A program made the position numbers and the translations under genes. From NCBI RefSeq assembly GCF_030656875.1, contig NZ_CP130943.1, forward strand, positions 4,402,001 through 4,466,000: DNA of 64,000 nt, read 5' to 3'. The stretch's first letter is position 1, and each line of letters opens with the position of its first letter. This document shows positions 50,144 through 57,666 of the stretch, piece after piece. This DNA comes from Prescottella sp. R16 (GTDB lineage Bacteria > Actinomycetota > Actinomycetes > Mycobacteriales > Mycobacteriaceae). Below the pieces are notes generated by a model. It was not told where the DNA came from. It saw only the letters and a list, made by a program, of their open reading frames with translations, and searched no databases.

Positions 50144-50170
50144 TCCTCGGTCGGCCCGCGGCGGGCAGGG

Positions 50171-50770
50171 TCACCAGGTCGGGGAGACGCCGTTGGCCTG
50201 CAGCCAGGTCTGGGGGTCGACCTGCCGGCCGCTGGGATCCCAGACCTCGAAGTGCAGGTGTGGGCCCGTCGACTGGCCACGGTTGCCGACCGTCGCGATC
50301 TGCTGCCCCGCGGCGACATGCCGGCCGACACCGACGATGTAGGTGTCGACGTGGCCGTACACCGTGATCGTGCCGTCGTTGTGCTGCACGCGGACCCACT
50401 GCCCGAACCCGGAGGCCGGGCCGGCCGAGATCACCGTGCCGGCCGCGGCCGAGTGGATCGGTGTGCCGAGTCCGGCACCGATGTCGATACCGTTGTGATG
50501 ACTGCCCCAACGCGGCCCGTAGCTCGACGTCAGGACTCCGGAAACTGGTTGCACTACAGACGAACTCGATCCGAACATGTGGACGGATCCGATGCTTCGG
50601 GAGAATTGCGGCGACGCGGATGCGGTGGTGATGCCGAGCTGCGCGCCTCCGGCGAGGAGGGTTCCGGCGACGGCGACGACCACTGCCGCCTTCAGGGATC
50701 GACGACGAGTACCGGAATTCGACGGGATCGTGTTGCGAACGAAACGGTGCGGCTGGTGATGCTTGCCCAC
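50171..50770 (-). CDS. Secreted M23 (LytM) peptidase
   Basis: The 199-residue protein has a basic N-terminus and signal peptide (AVVVAVAGTLLAGGAQLGITTASA) and one M23 domain that cleaves peptidoglycan crosslinks. Zinc ligands are in HHNGIDIGA, with YGHVDTY and GPHLHFEVW as the catalytic and third motifs. GAGGT seven bases upstream supports GTG 50770. The upstream region 50771-50984 is AT-rich and carries a hairpin (50800-50828) and a direct repeat resembling MtrA sites, fitting a wall-remodelling gene under the MtrAB system. Confidence 0.88.
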   Translation of the reverse strand: MGKHHQPHRFVRNTIPSNSGTRRRSLKAAVVVAVAGTLLAGGAQLGITTASASPQFSRSIGSVHMFGSSSSVVQPVSGVLTSSYGPRWGSHHNGIDIGAGLGTPIHSAAAGTVISAGPASGFGQWVRVQHNDGTITVYGHVDTYIVGVGRHVAAGQQIATVGNRGQSTGPHLHFEVWDPSGRQVDPQTWLQANGVSPTW

Positions 50771-50799
50771 GGGGTTACCTCATTTGTGTCCTGCTCAGC

Positions 50800-50828
50800 G
50801 GCCCCAGGAAAAGTGCTTCCGTGGGGCC
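50800..50828 (-). promoter_or_regulatory. Hairpin in the 5' leader of the M23 peptidase gene
   Basis: GGCCCCA (50800-50806) pairs with TGGGGCC (50822-50828), with GGAA/TTCC pairing inside. It lies about 30 bases before the ribosome site in the leader of the M23 gene and could affect translation. It does not match a known riboswitch that I recognise. Confidence 0.35.
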
Positions 50829-50829
50829 C

Positions 50830-50846
50830 GTCACAAAAGAGTAACG
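50830..50846. promoter_or_regulatory. MtrA-box-like direct repeat
   Basis: GTCACA (50830-50835) and GTAACG (50841-50846) repeat with an 11-base period, the arrangement described for MtrA response-regulator sites (GTMACA-like repeats). M23 and NlpC/P60 peptidase genes are known MtrA targets in corynebacteria and mycobacteria. Confidence 0.4.
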
Positions 50847-50984
50847 AAGCTGTATCAATCCGTCGATAGTTATCGGATATTTATTTTCATCGTCTAATAA
50901 ACCGACCAGTTTCGAGTAATTGCAGGTCAGAACCCCGTCCGGTCGATCGCGATGGGCTAGATACCGCCACGCGTCACCTCGGAA

Positions 50985-51746
50985 TCAGGACATCTTCGAC
51001 ACCACCGACAGTGGCAGCACCTTCATCGCGACGGACAGCGGCGCCCACGGCCACGCCGGAACGTACGCCTTATTCGGTTCCTTCTCGATCGTCGCAGCCA
51101 GGGCACGACAGCCGGTGTCAGTGTCGACGATGAACGGAACCTTCTTCACCTTCTCGTTGATCTCGGAACGGATGAAGCCGGGAAAAATGGTGGAGACGTC
51201 GATACCGGTTTTCGCGAGGTCGGCGCGCATACCCTCGCCGAGCGCCGCCACCCCGGCCTTGGACGCCGCGTAGGTGGTGAGATTGCGCGGCATCCCGCGC
51301 ATCGCGCTCACCGACGAGATCAGCACCACGTGGCCGGTGTTCCGCGGCCGGAACAGCTCGAGCGCCGCCTCGCTCTGTGCGAGGGCACCCAGGAAATTCG
51401 TCTGTGCCGTCGCCGCGTTGGCGCGAAAGTATCCGGTGCCCAACGGCTGTCCCTTTCCGAGGCCGGCGTTGACGATCACCCGGTCCAGGCCGCCCAACTC
51501 CTCGTCGAACTCCCGGAACACGCTGAACACCTGGTCGTGGACGTCGACGTCGAGTTCGCGGATCGCGACCGTGATACCGGGATTCGCGGCGAGCAGTTCG
51601 TCGCGCAGCTCCTCGAGCCGTTCGGTGCGCCGCGCCGCGAGCGCGAGATTGCGTCCCCGCGAGGCGAATTCGCGGGCCATGCCCCGCCCGAGTCCCGAGC
51701 TGGCGCCGGTGACGAGAATGTTCCTGCGCGTCGTGCGGCTGCCCAC
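50985..51746 (-). CDS. SDR-family oxidoreductase
   Basis: The 253-residue NAD(P)-dependent protein has the cofactor loop VTGASSGLGRG, the NAG motif VIVNAGLG, catalytic Ser in VVLISSVSA and YAASK. The C-terminal third is hydrophobic and may touch the membrane. AGGAG five bases upstream supports GTG 51746, which overlaps the upstream TAG by one base. Third gene of the acyl-CoA dehydrogenase operon, probably acting on an acyl or sterol intermediate. Confidence 0.85.
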   Translation of the reverse strand: MGSRTTRRNILVTGASSGLGRGMAREFASRGRNLALAARRTERLEELRDELLAANPGITVAIRELDVDVHDQVFSVFREFDEELGGLDRVIVNAGLGKGQPLGTGYFRANAATAQTNFLGALAQSEAALELFRPRNTGHVVLISSVSAMRGMPRNLTTYAASKAGVAALGEGMRADLAKTGIDVSTIFPGFIRSEINEKVKKVPFIVDTDTGCRALAATIEKEPNKAYVPAWPWAPLSVAMKVLPLSVVSKMS

Positions 51747-52810
51747 TAGTTCTCCTCCGTGTCGATCAGTTCGTTGCAGCGAGTGTCGAGATAGCCCACG
51801 GCGATCCAGAAGTGCTCGAACGCCGGATTGGTGGTCTGCCCGTGGTGGAAGCGGTAGTAGATCTGCTGTGCGATCACCGCCAGCCGGAACAGCCCGAACA
51901 CCTCGTAGAAGCGCCAGTTGTCGATCGGCAGACCCGTACGCTCGCCGTAGTATTCGACGATCTCGCGGCGCGTGAGCATGCCCGGCAGGTCCGACGGCTG
52001 CCGCTTGGTCGCCAGCATCATCGGATGGTCGTCGGCCTGCACCCAGTACGCCAGGCTGGAGCCGAGGTCCATGAGCGGATCACCGACGGTGGCGAGTTCC
52101 CAGTCCAGCACGGCGCGCGGCCGCAGGTCGTCACCGAGGACGACGTTGTCGAGCCGGAAGTCGCCGTGGATCACCGTCGACGCGATGTCGGCGGGCTGGT
52201 TGTCGGCGAGCCACCGCATCACCTGCGCGAAGTCTGGGACGTTGTCGGTGCGGGCGGCGGCGTAACGTTTGGTCCAACCCGCGACCTGCCGGGCGACATA
52301 TCCTGTGCCGCGGCCGAACTCGTCGAGACCCGACGCGGCGGCGTCGACACCGTGTAGTTCGATCAGCAGGTCGATCACCTGCAGGCACAGCTCCCGCGTG
52401 TTCGCCGGGGTGAGCCCGAGTTCGGCCGGGGGAGCGGACCGCAGGATGGTGCCCTCGACCCGTTCCATGACGTAGAAATCGCTGCCCAGCACCGACGGAT
52501 CGGTGCACAACCCCACCATCGCCGGCACGTGCGGGTACACCGGCGCGAGCAGCGACTGGATGCGGTACTCGCGGACCATGTCGTGCCCGGATGACGGCTT
52601 GGCCCCGGCCGGCGGGCGCCGCAGCACCAGATCGCGGTCCGGGTAGCGCAGCAGATAGGTCAGGTTGGACGCGCCACCGGCGAACTGTCGGACCTCGGGA
52701 ATGCCGTCCTCGGGCACACCGTTCGCGCGGAGCCACTGCGCGACGGTCTCGACGTCGAACGCGTCCTCGTCGCGGACGGTGCGCGCGTTCTCCGGCAGCT
52801 TCGCGGTCAC
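51746..52810 (-). CDS. Phosphotransferase (APH-like) family protein
   Basis: The 354-residue protein has a kinase-like APH fold: QFAGGASNLTYLL at the N-terminus, HGDFRLDNVVLGDD as the catalytic loop and DWELATVGDPLMDLG as the metal loop. In actinobacteria and mammals (ACAD10/11) this domain is linked to acyl-CoA dehydrogenases for hydroxy-acid breakdown through phosphorylation. Here it is a separate protein overlapping the acyl-CoA dehydrogenase stop by four bases (GTGA), so they likely work together. Confidence 0.85.
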   Translation of the reverse strand: MTAKLPENARTVRDEDAFDVETVAQWLRANGVPEDGIPEVRQFAGGASNLTYLLRYPDRDLVLRRPPAGAKPSSGHDMVREYRIQSLLAPVYPHVPAMVGLCTDPSVLGSDFYVMERVEGTILRSAPPAELGLTPANTRELCLQVIDLLIELHGVDAAASGLDEFGRGTGYVARQVAGWTKRYAAARTDNVPDFAQVMRWLADNQPADIASTVIHGDFRLDNVVLGDDLRPRAVLDWELATVGDPLMDLGSSLAYWVQADDHPMMLATKRQPSDLPGMLTRREIVEYYGERTGLPIDNWRFYEVFGLFRLAVIAQQIYYRFHHGQTTNPAFEHFWIAVGYLDTRCNELIDTEEN

Positions 52811-54039
52811 TGGTACTTACCCAACTCGAAGCGGGCCACGAGACCCTGGTGGACCTCGTCGGGACCGTCGGCCAGCCGCAACGCCCGGGCCGCCGTCCAC
52901 GCGCCGGCGAGCGGGAAGTCGTCGGACAGGCCGCCGCCGCCGTGGAGCTGGATCGCGAAGTCGATCACCTGCTGCGCCACCCGCGGTGCGGCGACCTTGA
53001 TCTCCGACACCGCGGACCGGGCACCGAAGATGCCCTGGGTGTCGAGCAGCCACGCCGTGTTGAGCACGAGCAGTCGGAGTTGGTTGATGGCGATGCGGGC
53101 GTCGGCGACGCGTTCCCGGTTGCCACCCAGGTTGATCAGCGGCTTGCCGAAGGCGACGCGTTCGGTGCCGCGGCGGATCGCCAGCTCGAGCGCGGCCTCC
53201 GCGAGCCCGACCAGGCGCATGCAGTGGTGCACGCGGCCGGGACCGAGGCGTCCCTGCGCGATCTCGAATCCCCGTCCGGGGCCGGCGATGATCGCATCCA
53301 GCGGCAGCCGGACGTTCGTGAACGAGACCTCGCCGTGGCCGCCCGGCCCGTCGTAGAACCCCATGGTCGAGAGCATCCGCTCGACCTTCACGCCGGGGGT
53401 GTCGAGCGGGACCAGCACCATCGAATGCCGTTGATGCTTGGGCGCTTCCGGATCGGTGAGGCCCATGAAGATGAGGATCTTGCAGTCCGGGCTGCCGATG
53501 CCGGTGCTCCACCACTTGCGGCCGTCCAGCACCACCTCGTCGCCCTCGACGACGGCGGTGGCCGCCATGTTGGTGGCGTCGGACGACGCGACGCCGGGCT
53601 CGGTCATGCAGAACGCAGAACGGATCTCGCCGTCCAGCAACGGTTTCAGCCAGCGTTCCTTCTGGTCGTCGCTGCCGTAGTGGTAGAGCACCTCCATGTT
53701 GCCGGTGTCGGGGGCGTCGCAGTTGAAGACCGCGGAGACGAACGGGGAGCGGCCCATCTCCTCGGCGAGCGGCGCGTAGTCGACGTTGCTCAGGCCGGCA
53801 CCGAGTTCGGCGTCGGGCAGGAAGAGGTTCCACAGTCCCTGCGCGCGGGCCTTCGCCTGCAGGGCACGGAACTCGTCGGACACCTGCCACATCGCGGCAC
53901 CGGGGACGTCGGCGCGCTGGGCGAACGGCGCGATCCGCTCGGCCCGCAGCCGGGCCTCGACGGGAGCGACCTCGGTCGCGATGAACTCACGCAGTCGGTC
54001 CAGATACTCCTGCGACCGCGCGCTCGGGGCGAAATCCAT
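52807..54039 (-). CDS. Acyl-CoA dehydrogenase
   Basis: The 410-residue FAD enzyme introduces an alpha-beta double bond into an acyl-CoA. It shows the flavin-binding pieces FCMTEPGVASSDATN and KWWSTGIGSPDC, VHHCMRLVGLAEAAL, RVAFGKPL and the C-terminal QLHGGGGLSDDFPL. Its companions (APH-like kinase, SDR) resemble the ACAD10/11 hydroxy-fatty-acid route. GGAGG five bases upstream selects ATG 54039. Divergent from a TetR gene across a perfect palindrome. Confidence 0.9.
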   Translation of the reverse strand: MDFAPSARSQEYLDRLREFIATEVAPVEARLRAERIAPFAQRADVPGAAMWQVSDEFRALQAKARAQGLWNLFLPDAELGAGLSNVDYAPLAEEMGRSPFVSAVFNCDAPDTGNMEVLYHYGSDDQKERWLKPLLDGEIRSAFCMTEPGVASSDATNMAATAVVEGDEVVLDGRKWWSTGIGSPDCKILIFMGLTDPEAPKHQRHSMVLVPLDTPGVKVERMLSTMGFYDGPGGHGEVSFTNVRLPLDAIIAGPGRGFEIAQGRLGPGRVHHCMRLVGLAEAALELAIRRGTERVAFGKPLINLGGNRERVADARIAINQLRLLVLNTAWLLDTQGIFGARSAVSEIKVAAPRVAQQVIDFAIQLHGGGGLSDDFPLAGAWTAARALRLADGPDEVHQGLVARFELGKYQ

Positions 54040-54060
54040 ACCGGCCTCCAAGTCGTCGAC

Positions 54061-54081
54061 TAACTGAGCATTGCTCAGTTA
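54061..54081 (+). promoter_or_regulatory. TetR operator: 10-bp perfect palindrome
   Basis: TAACTGAGCA (54061-54070) and TGCTCAGTTA (54072-54081) flank a single T. It lies 22 bases from the acyl-CoA dehydrogenase start and 38 from the TetR start, where it can repress both. This is a textbook divergent TetR arrangement. Confidence 0.8.
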
Positions 54082-54118
54082 ACCTAAACGTAGACTTGCC
54101 CCGCAATCAAGAACCTGG

Positions 54119-54730
54119 ATGGTGCATTTCTTGTCCACTCGAACCGAGACGACGGAACCGACGGCGCGGCGGCGACTCCCACCGGAGGAACGCAAGCGGC
54201 AGCTCGTCGCGATCGGCCTGCAGGAACTGTCGACACGGCCGATCCACGCGCTGTCGATCGACCAGGTGGCCCAGAAGGCCGGCATCTCCCGCGGCCTGCT
54301 GTTCCGGTACTTCCCGACCAAGCAGGACTACTACGTCGCGGTCGTCGGCGCAGCCGCGCGAAGGCTGCTCCGGGCCGCAGTGCCGGACGCGGCCGACCCG
54401 ACCGCCGATCAGCTGCGGGCCGTCGTGCACGCGTTCGTCTCGTTCGTCGACCGGCACGGCGACAACTACCAGTCGTTCTTCCACGGCGGTTTCGGCGCCG
54501 ACCCGCAGATCCGGGAGATCCGCGAACACATGAAGAACACGATGGTCGAGCGCACCCTCGCGGCCACCGGCACCGAACCGTCGCCGACCGTCCGGATGCT
54601 GCTGCGCGCGTGGTGGTCGATGGTGGAGAGCCTCGCGATCGACCGCACCACCGATCCGGTCTTCACGGTCGACGACGTCGTCGACCGGGCGATCGACGCA
54701 CTGCCGATTCCCTCCGGCGCCACCGGCTGA
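54119..54730 (+). CDS. TetR-family regulator of the acyl-CoA dehydrogenase operon
   Basis: The 203-residue protein has the TetR helix-turn-helix (PIHALSIDQVAQKAGIS, RGLLFRYFPTKQDYYVAV) after a ~25-residue polar N-terminus (RTETTEPTARRRLPPEERK). The ligand domain is all-helical. ATG 54119 lacks a clear ribosome site and a slightly later start is possible. It faces the acyl-CoA dehydrogenase operon across a perfect palindrome, so an acyl-CoA or related ligand is likely, by analogy only. Confidence 0.83.
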   Translation: MVHFLSTRTETTEPTARRRLPPEERKRQLVAIGLQELSTRPIHALSIDQVAQKAGISRGLLFRYFPTKQDYYVAVVGAAARRLLRAAVPDAADPTADQLRAVVHAFVSFVDRHGDNYQSFFHGGFGADPQIREIREHMKNTMVERTLAATGTEPSPTVRMLLRAWWSMVESLAIDRTTDPVFTVDDVVDRAIDALPIPSGATG

Positions 54731-54875
54731 ACCCACTCGGAACAGAAGAACCGGGTCCACCGAGCGTCCGGCCCGCGCTGACGACGCCGGTAGCGGGTGG
54801 CTCACGGTGGCTGCGGTCAGCCCACGCCACATTGGAAAATAGGGCGAATGGGACCGCCGGGAGAGGGGTCCTGCC

Positions 54876-54881
54876 TACAAT
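54876..54881 (+). promoter_or_regulatory. Candidate -10 (TACAAT) of the asparagine-synthase-like gene
   Basis: TACAAT at 54876-54881 is a near-consensus -10, 44 bases before GTG 54925 with AAAGGA between. No convincing -35 was seen. Confidence 0.4.
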
Positions 54882-54924
54882 CCGCCGTACCGGTCACCGT
54901 GATCGACAGAAAAGGAACCCACAC

Positions 54925-55941
54925 GTGCGCCAGCCCCTTGCCGGACAGACCGCCACCGGCGTGCAGTATGTCGCCGACTGCGAGAACGTCGACATCGACG
55001 GCATCGAACTACGCACGATCACCGACGCGGACACGGCCGCTCTCGCCGTCGCGGACGAGACGGCCGACCGGCTACGGGCTGTGTTCGACGCCTTTCGCGG
55101 TCGCCCCATCGTGCTGTTGTCCGGCGGTGTCGACTCGATTCTCGTCGCGGCGACGGCCGCGACACTCGGCACCCGCCCACACGCGATCACCGTCGTCACC
55201 GATGTCGATACCGACGACTACGGTCCGGCCTCCGCCGCGGCGCAGGCACTCGGACTCACCCACGAGGTCATCTACCTCACTCAGGACGAGGTCGTCGACC
55301 TCGCCGAACGCACCACCCGCATACTCGGGACCGCCGAACTGTACGAGGTCGCCGCCGCGATTCCGTTGGTAGCTGCCAGGAACGCGATCGCCGCGCACGC
55401 CGCCCAACAGGACGAAGCCGTGGCCCTCCTCACCGGGAGCGGCGCCGACGCCATCTTCGCCGGGGGCCGATTCGTCACCGCGCCCATCGATTCTCCCTCC
55501 GCGACAGCCGAACTGGATGCATTCGTCCGTGCGGAGGTGTGCGCCAACTTCGTCCGCCACCGCCTCGTCCCCGACTACTACGAACGCGTCCTCGGCGACT
55601 TCGCCGACAATCTCGTCCACGTGTTCCAGACGGAACGCTTCTGGCAGATCGGCCGGACGCTCGCCCCGCCCGCACTGTTCCGGAACGTCGACGGCACAGT
55701 GCGGGACAAGATGCCGCTACGGATCGCGTGCTCGAACACCCTTCCGTCCGGAGCGGCCTCCCTGGCGTGGACACGCAAGTCACCGATCCAGCGGAGTACC
55801 GGAGTACTCGGTGCGCTCACGCAGGCCGCGCGGGCGTCGGCCGCGTGCCTGCCCGGCGCCGGCACCTACTCCGATCCGCTCACCGAGCCGATCGAGAACG
55901 TCGCGGTGCGTCTCTACCTGCACCACGTGGCCCGCTCGTGA
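54925..55941 (+). CDS. Stand-alone asparagine-synthase-like ATP pyrophosphatase
   Basis: The 338-residue protein carries the PP-loop SGGVDS at 66-71 and the downstream fold of asparagine synthetase (GSGADAIFAGG at 171-181, KMPLR with Lys262 and Arg266). It has no N-terminal glutaminase domain; only ~55 residues precede the PP-loop. The usual GEGxDE pocket loop reads GSGADA, so the acidic substrate-binding residues differ. It should adenylate an acid and join it to an amine, as in beta-lactam synthetases and other secondary-metabolite amide synthetases. No partner gene is adjacent. AAAGGA upstream supports GTG 54925. Confidence 0.7.
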   Translation: MRQPLAGQTATGVQYVADCENVDIDGIELRTITDADTAALAVADETADRLRAVFDAFRGRPIVLLSGGVDSILVAATAATLGTRPHAITVVTDVDTDDYGPASAAAQALGLTHEVIYLTQDEVVDLAERTTRILGTAELYEVAAAIPLVAARNAIAAHAAQQDEAVALLTGSGADAIFAGGRFVTAPIDSPSATAELDAFVRAEVCANFVRHRLVPDYYERVLGDFADNLVHVFQTERFWQIGRTLAPPALFRNVDGTVRDKMPLRIACSNTLPSGAASLAWTRKSPIQRSTGVLGALTQAARASAACLPGAGTYSDPLTEPIENVAVRLYLHHVARS

Positions 55942-55962
55942 TCGGACCGCCGGGTGCGTGGA

Positions 55963-57621
55963 TCAGCGCACCACGAGGTCGTGGTCGGTGGCGCTGAGCG
56001 TGATCGCCGCGATCTGCTTGCCACGCATCCAGTCCCGCACGAATGCGTCGAGCACGGGGTCGTTGCCGCGGGCGTCGAACTGCTTCTGCGGGATCTCGAT
56101 CGCCCCGACGAGGTGCCGGGGATTGCCGTCGAGTCCGGCACCACGCGGCGCGAACCGCAGACCGTCGGCGGTGTGCACGATCACCTCGATCTCGGCTCCG
56201 TCGGGTGCGGTCACGGTGGCGGTGCGCGTCGTCGCGACCGGATCGAAGTGCTCGAGCGTCAACCGGTAGCCGGACGGCCCGGCGTGCAGGCCGACCTGGT
56301 CGAGCAGGCGCGGGTCGAGGATCGAGTACGGCAGCACACTGTCGACGAGGACCTGGCCGTCCACCCACGCGTCCCGTGACGGCAGATCGGTGGACAGGGT
56401 CCACGGTGCGGCCGGGGCCAGGGTGTCGGCGGAGCGGTCCCGCGGCGAGTTCGCGAGCGGGGTGCCGGGCAGCTCGGCGCCGGTCGCGGTGAACTCCCAG
56501 CCGCTCGCGGTCAGATGCTTGTGCCAGAAGCCGGTGACACCGTCGCGGCTACCGGCGACCCGCAGTTCGCGGGCGTCCGGGCCGACGCCGGTGGAGTGCA
56601 CGCTGATCGCCGACGTGATGTCGCCGGGGATCTTGGGCTGACGCACCCAGTCCTGTGCGGGCAGCTGGATCGCGGCGTAGCCCTTGAACCACGACTCGAA
56701 CGCCGAGTTCGGTGCGGTCGGCTTCCCGGTCTGGTCGTCCCAGCTGTACCGGAAGAAGATCGAGTCCGAGCCGGAGCCGTCGACGTCGAAGTTGCGGGTG
56801 TACATGTCGCCGTACTCGTTGGTCACGAACGTCGTCGACGCGGACGACGACAGTGCCACCGATTTGAAGCGGCCGCCGAGCGGACCACCGATCTCGTAGC
56901 TGTCGTCGTTCGGCAGCCACGGGTCCGCGTAGGTGATGCGGCTGCCGTCCCCCGTCAGCGACGGCACCATCGTCATCTTCGCCAGACCGAAGTAGTGCAG
57001 GCGACCGGCGACGTCCGCGTACGTCTGGTTGTCCCACGGTGACGCGACGGACAGCGCCCACTGCCCGGCCTCGCCGCCGAGGAGCCGTTTGCCGCCGGCC
57101 GTCCAGAGCGGGGCACCGAACGCCGACGTCCAGTTCCACGTCAGCGGCGTCTGCGACGCGTTGTCCATCGTGTAGATCCAGCCGTCGGCGTCGAGCGCGA
57201 CCAGCTCGTCGTCGTCCGCGGAGATGCCGACGAGGGTGCCGCGGAGGCAGTCCGGCAGCGGCACGTACCGCCACGGCTCGGCGTTCTCGCCGTTCCACGC
57301 CCGCGGCCGGGTCAGCAGGGCACCGTCGTCGACCAGCGCGAAGTCCCAGAACTTGTTGAACTGGGTTGTCTGCGTCCGCAGTTCGACCGACGACGGTGCG
57401 TGGTCGCCGAGGAACGGCGGCAGGGTCGCGAGCCCGTCACGAGCTCCCATCGACGGCAGGCCCGGCGGCAGCTGGGCGGTCCCGAACGGCACACACGACG
57501 CCGGCCCCGACGGCGCCGCCGAGGCCGGTGCCGCCGTCAGCACTCCCGCGAGCACGCCGGCACACACCACCGTGCCGCCGAACCGGGACAGGAACCGTCG
57601 ACGAGAACCATGATCATTCAC
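55963..57621 (-). CDS. Large secreted beta-rich protein of unknown function
   Basis: The 552-residue protein begins with a twin-arginine-like signal (SRRRFLSRFGGTVV, then APASAAP). The mature part has repeated beta-propeller-like segments (DGWIYTMDNASQTPLTWNW, YGDMYTRNFDVDGSGSDSIFF, WHKHLTASGWEFTATGAELPG in part), consistent with a propeller of tryptophan-rich blades. No catalytic motif is recognised. GTG 57621 lacks a good ribosome site. It lies alone, convergent with the asparagine-synthase-like gene. Confidence 0.7.
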   Translation of the reverse strand: MNDHGSRRRFLSRFGGTVVCAGVLAGVLTAAPASAAPSGPASCVPFGTAQLPPGLPSMGARDGLATLPPFLGDHAPSSVELRTQTTQFNKFWDFALVDDGALLTRPRAWNGENAEPWRYVPLPDCLRGTLVGISADDDELVALDADGWIYTMDNASQTPLTWNWTSAFGAPLWTAGGKRLLGGEAGQWALSVASPWDNQTYADVAGRLHYFGLAKMTMVPSLTGDGSRITYADPWLPNDDSYEIGGPLGGRFKSVALSSSASTTFVTNEYGDMYTRNFDVDGSGSDSIFFRYSWDDQTGKPTAPNSAFESWFKGYAAIQLPAQDWVRQPKIPGDITSAISVHSTGVGPDARELRVAGSRDGVTGFWHKHLTASGWEFTATGAELPGTPLANSPRDRSADTLAPAAPWTLSTDLPSRDAWVDGQVLVDSVLPYSILDPRLLDQVGLHAGPSGYRLTLEHFDPVATTRTATVTAPDGAEIEVIVHTADGLRFAPRGAGLDGNPRHLVGAIEIPQKQFDARGNDPVLDAFVRDWMRGKQIAAITLSATDHDLVVR

Positions 57622-57666
57622 GTCGTCGACTATCCCAGAAAATCGGACGATATTCGCATCGTGTGG

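Noticed and set aside
50771..50984. Possible ydaO (cyclic-di-AMP) riboswitch before the M23 peptidase gene
   Set aside because: Actinobacterial wall-hydrolase genes often have one, but the conserved GGGGAACC and GGGGUGAAU-type elements are absent.
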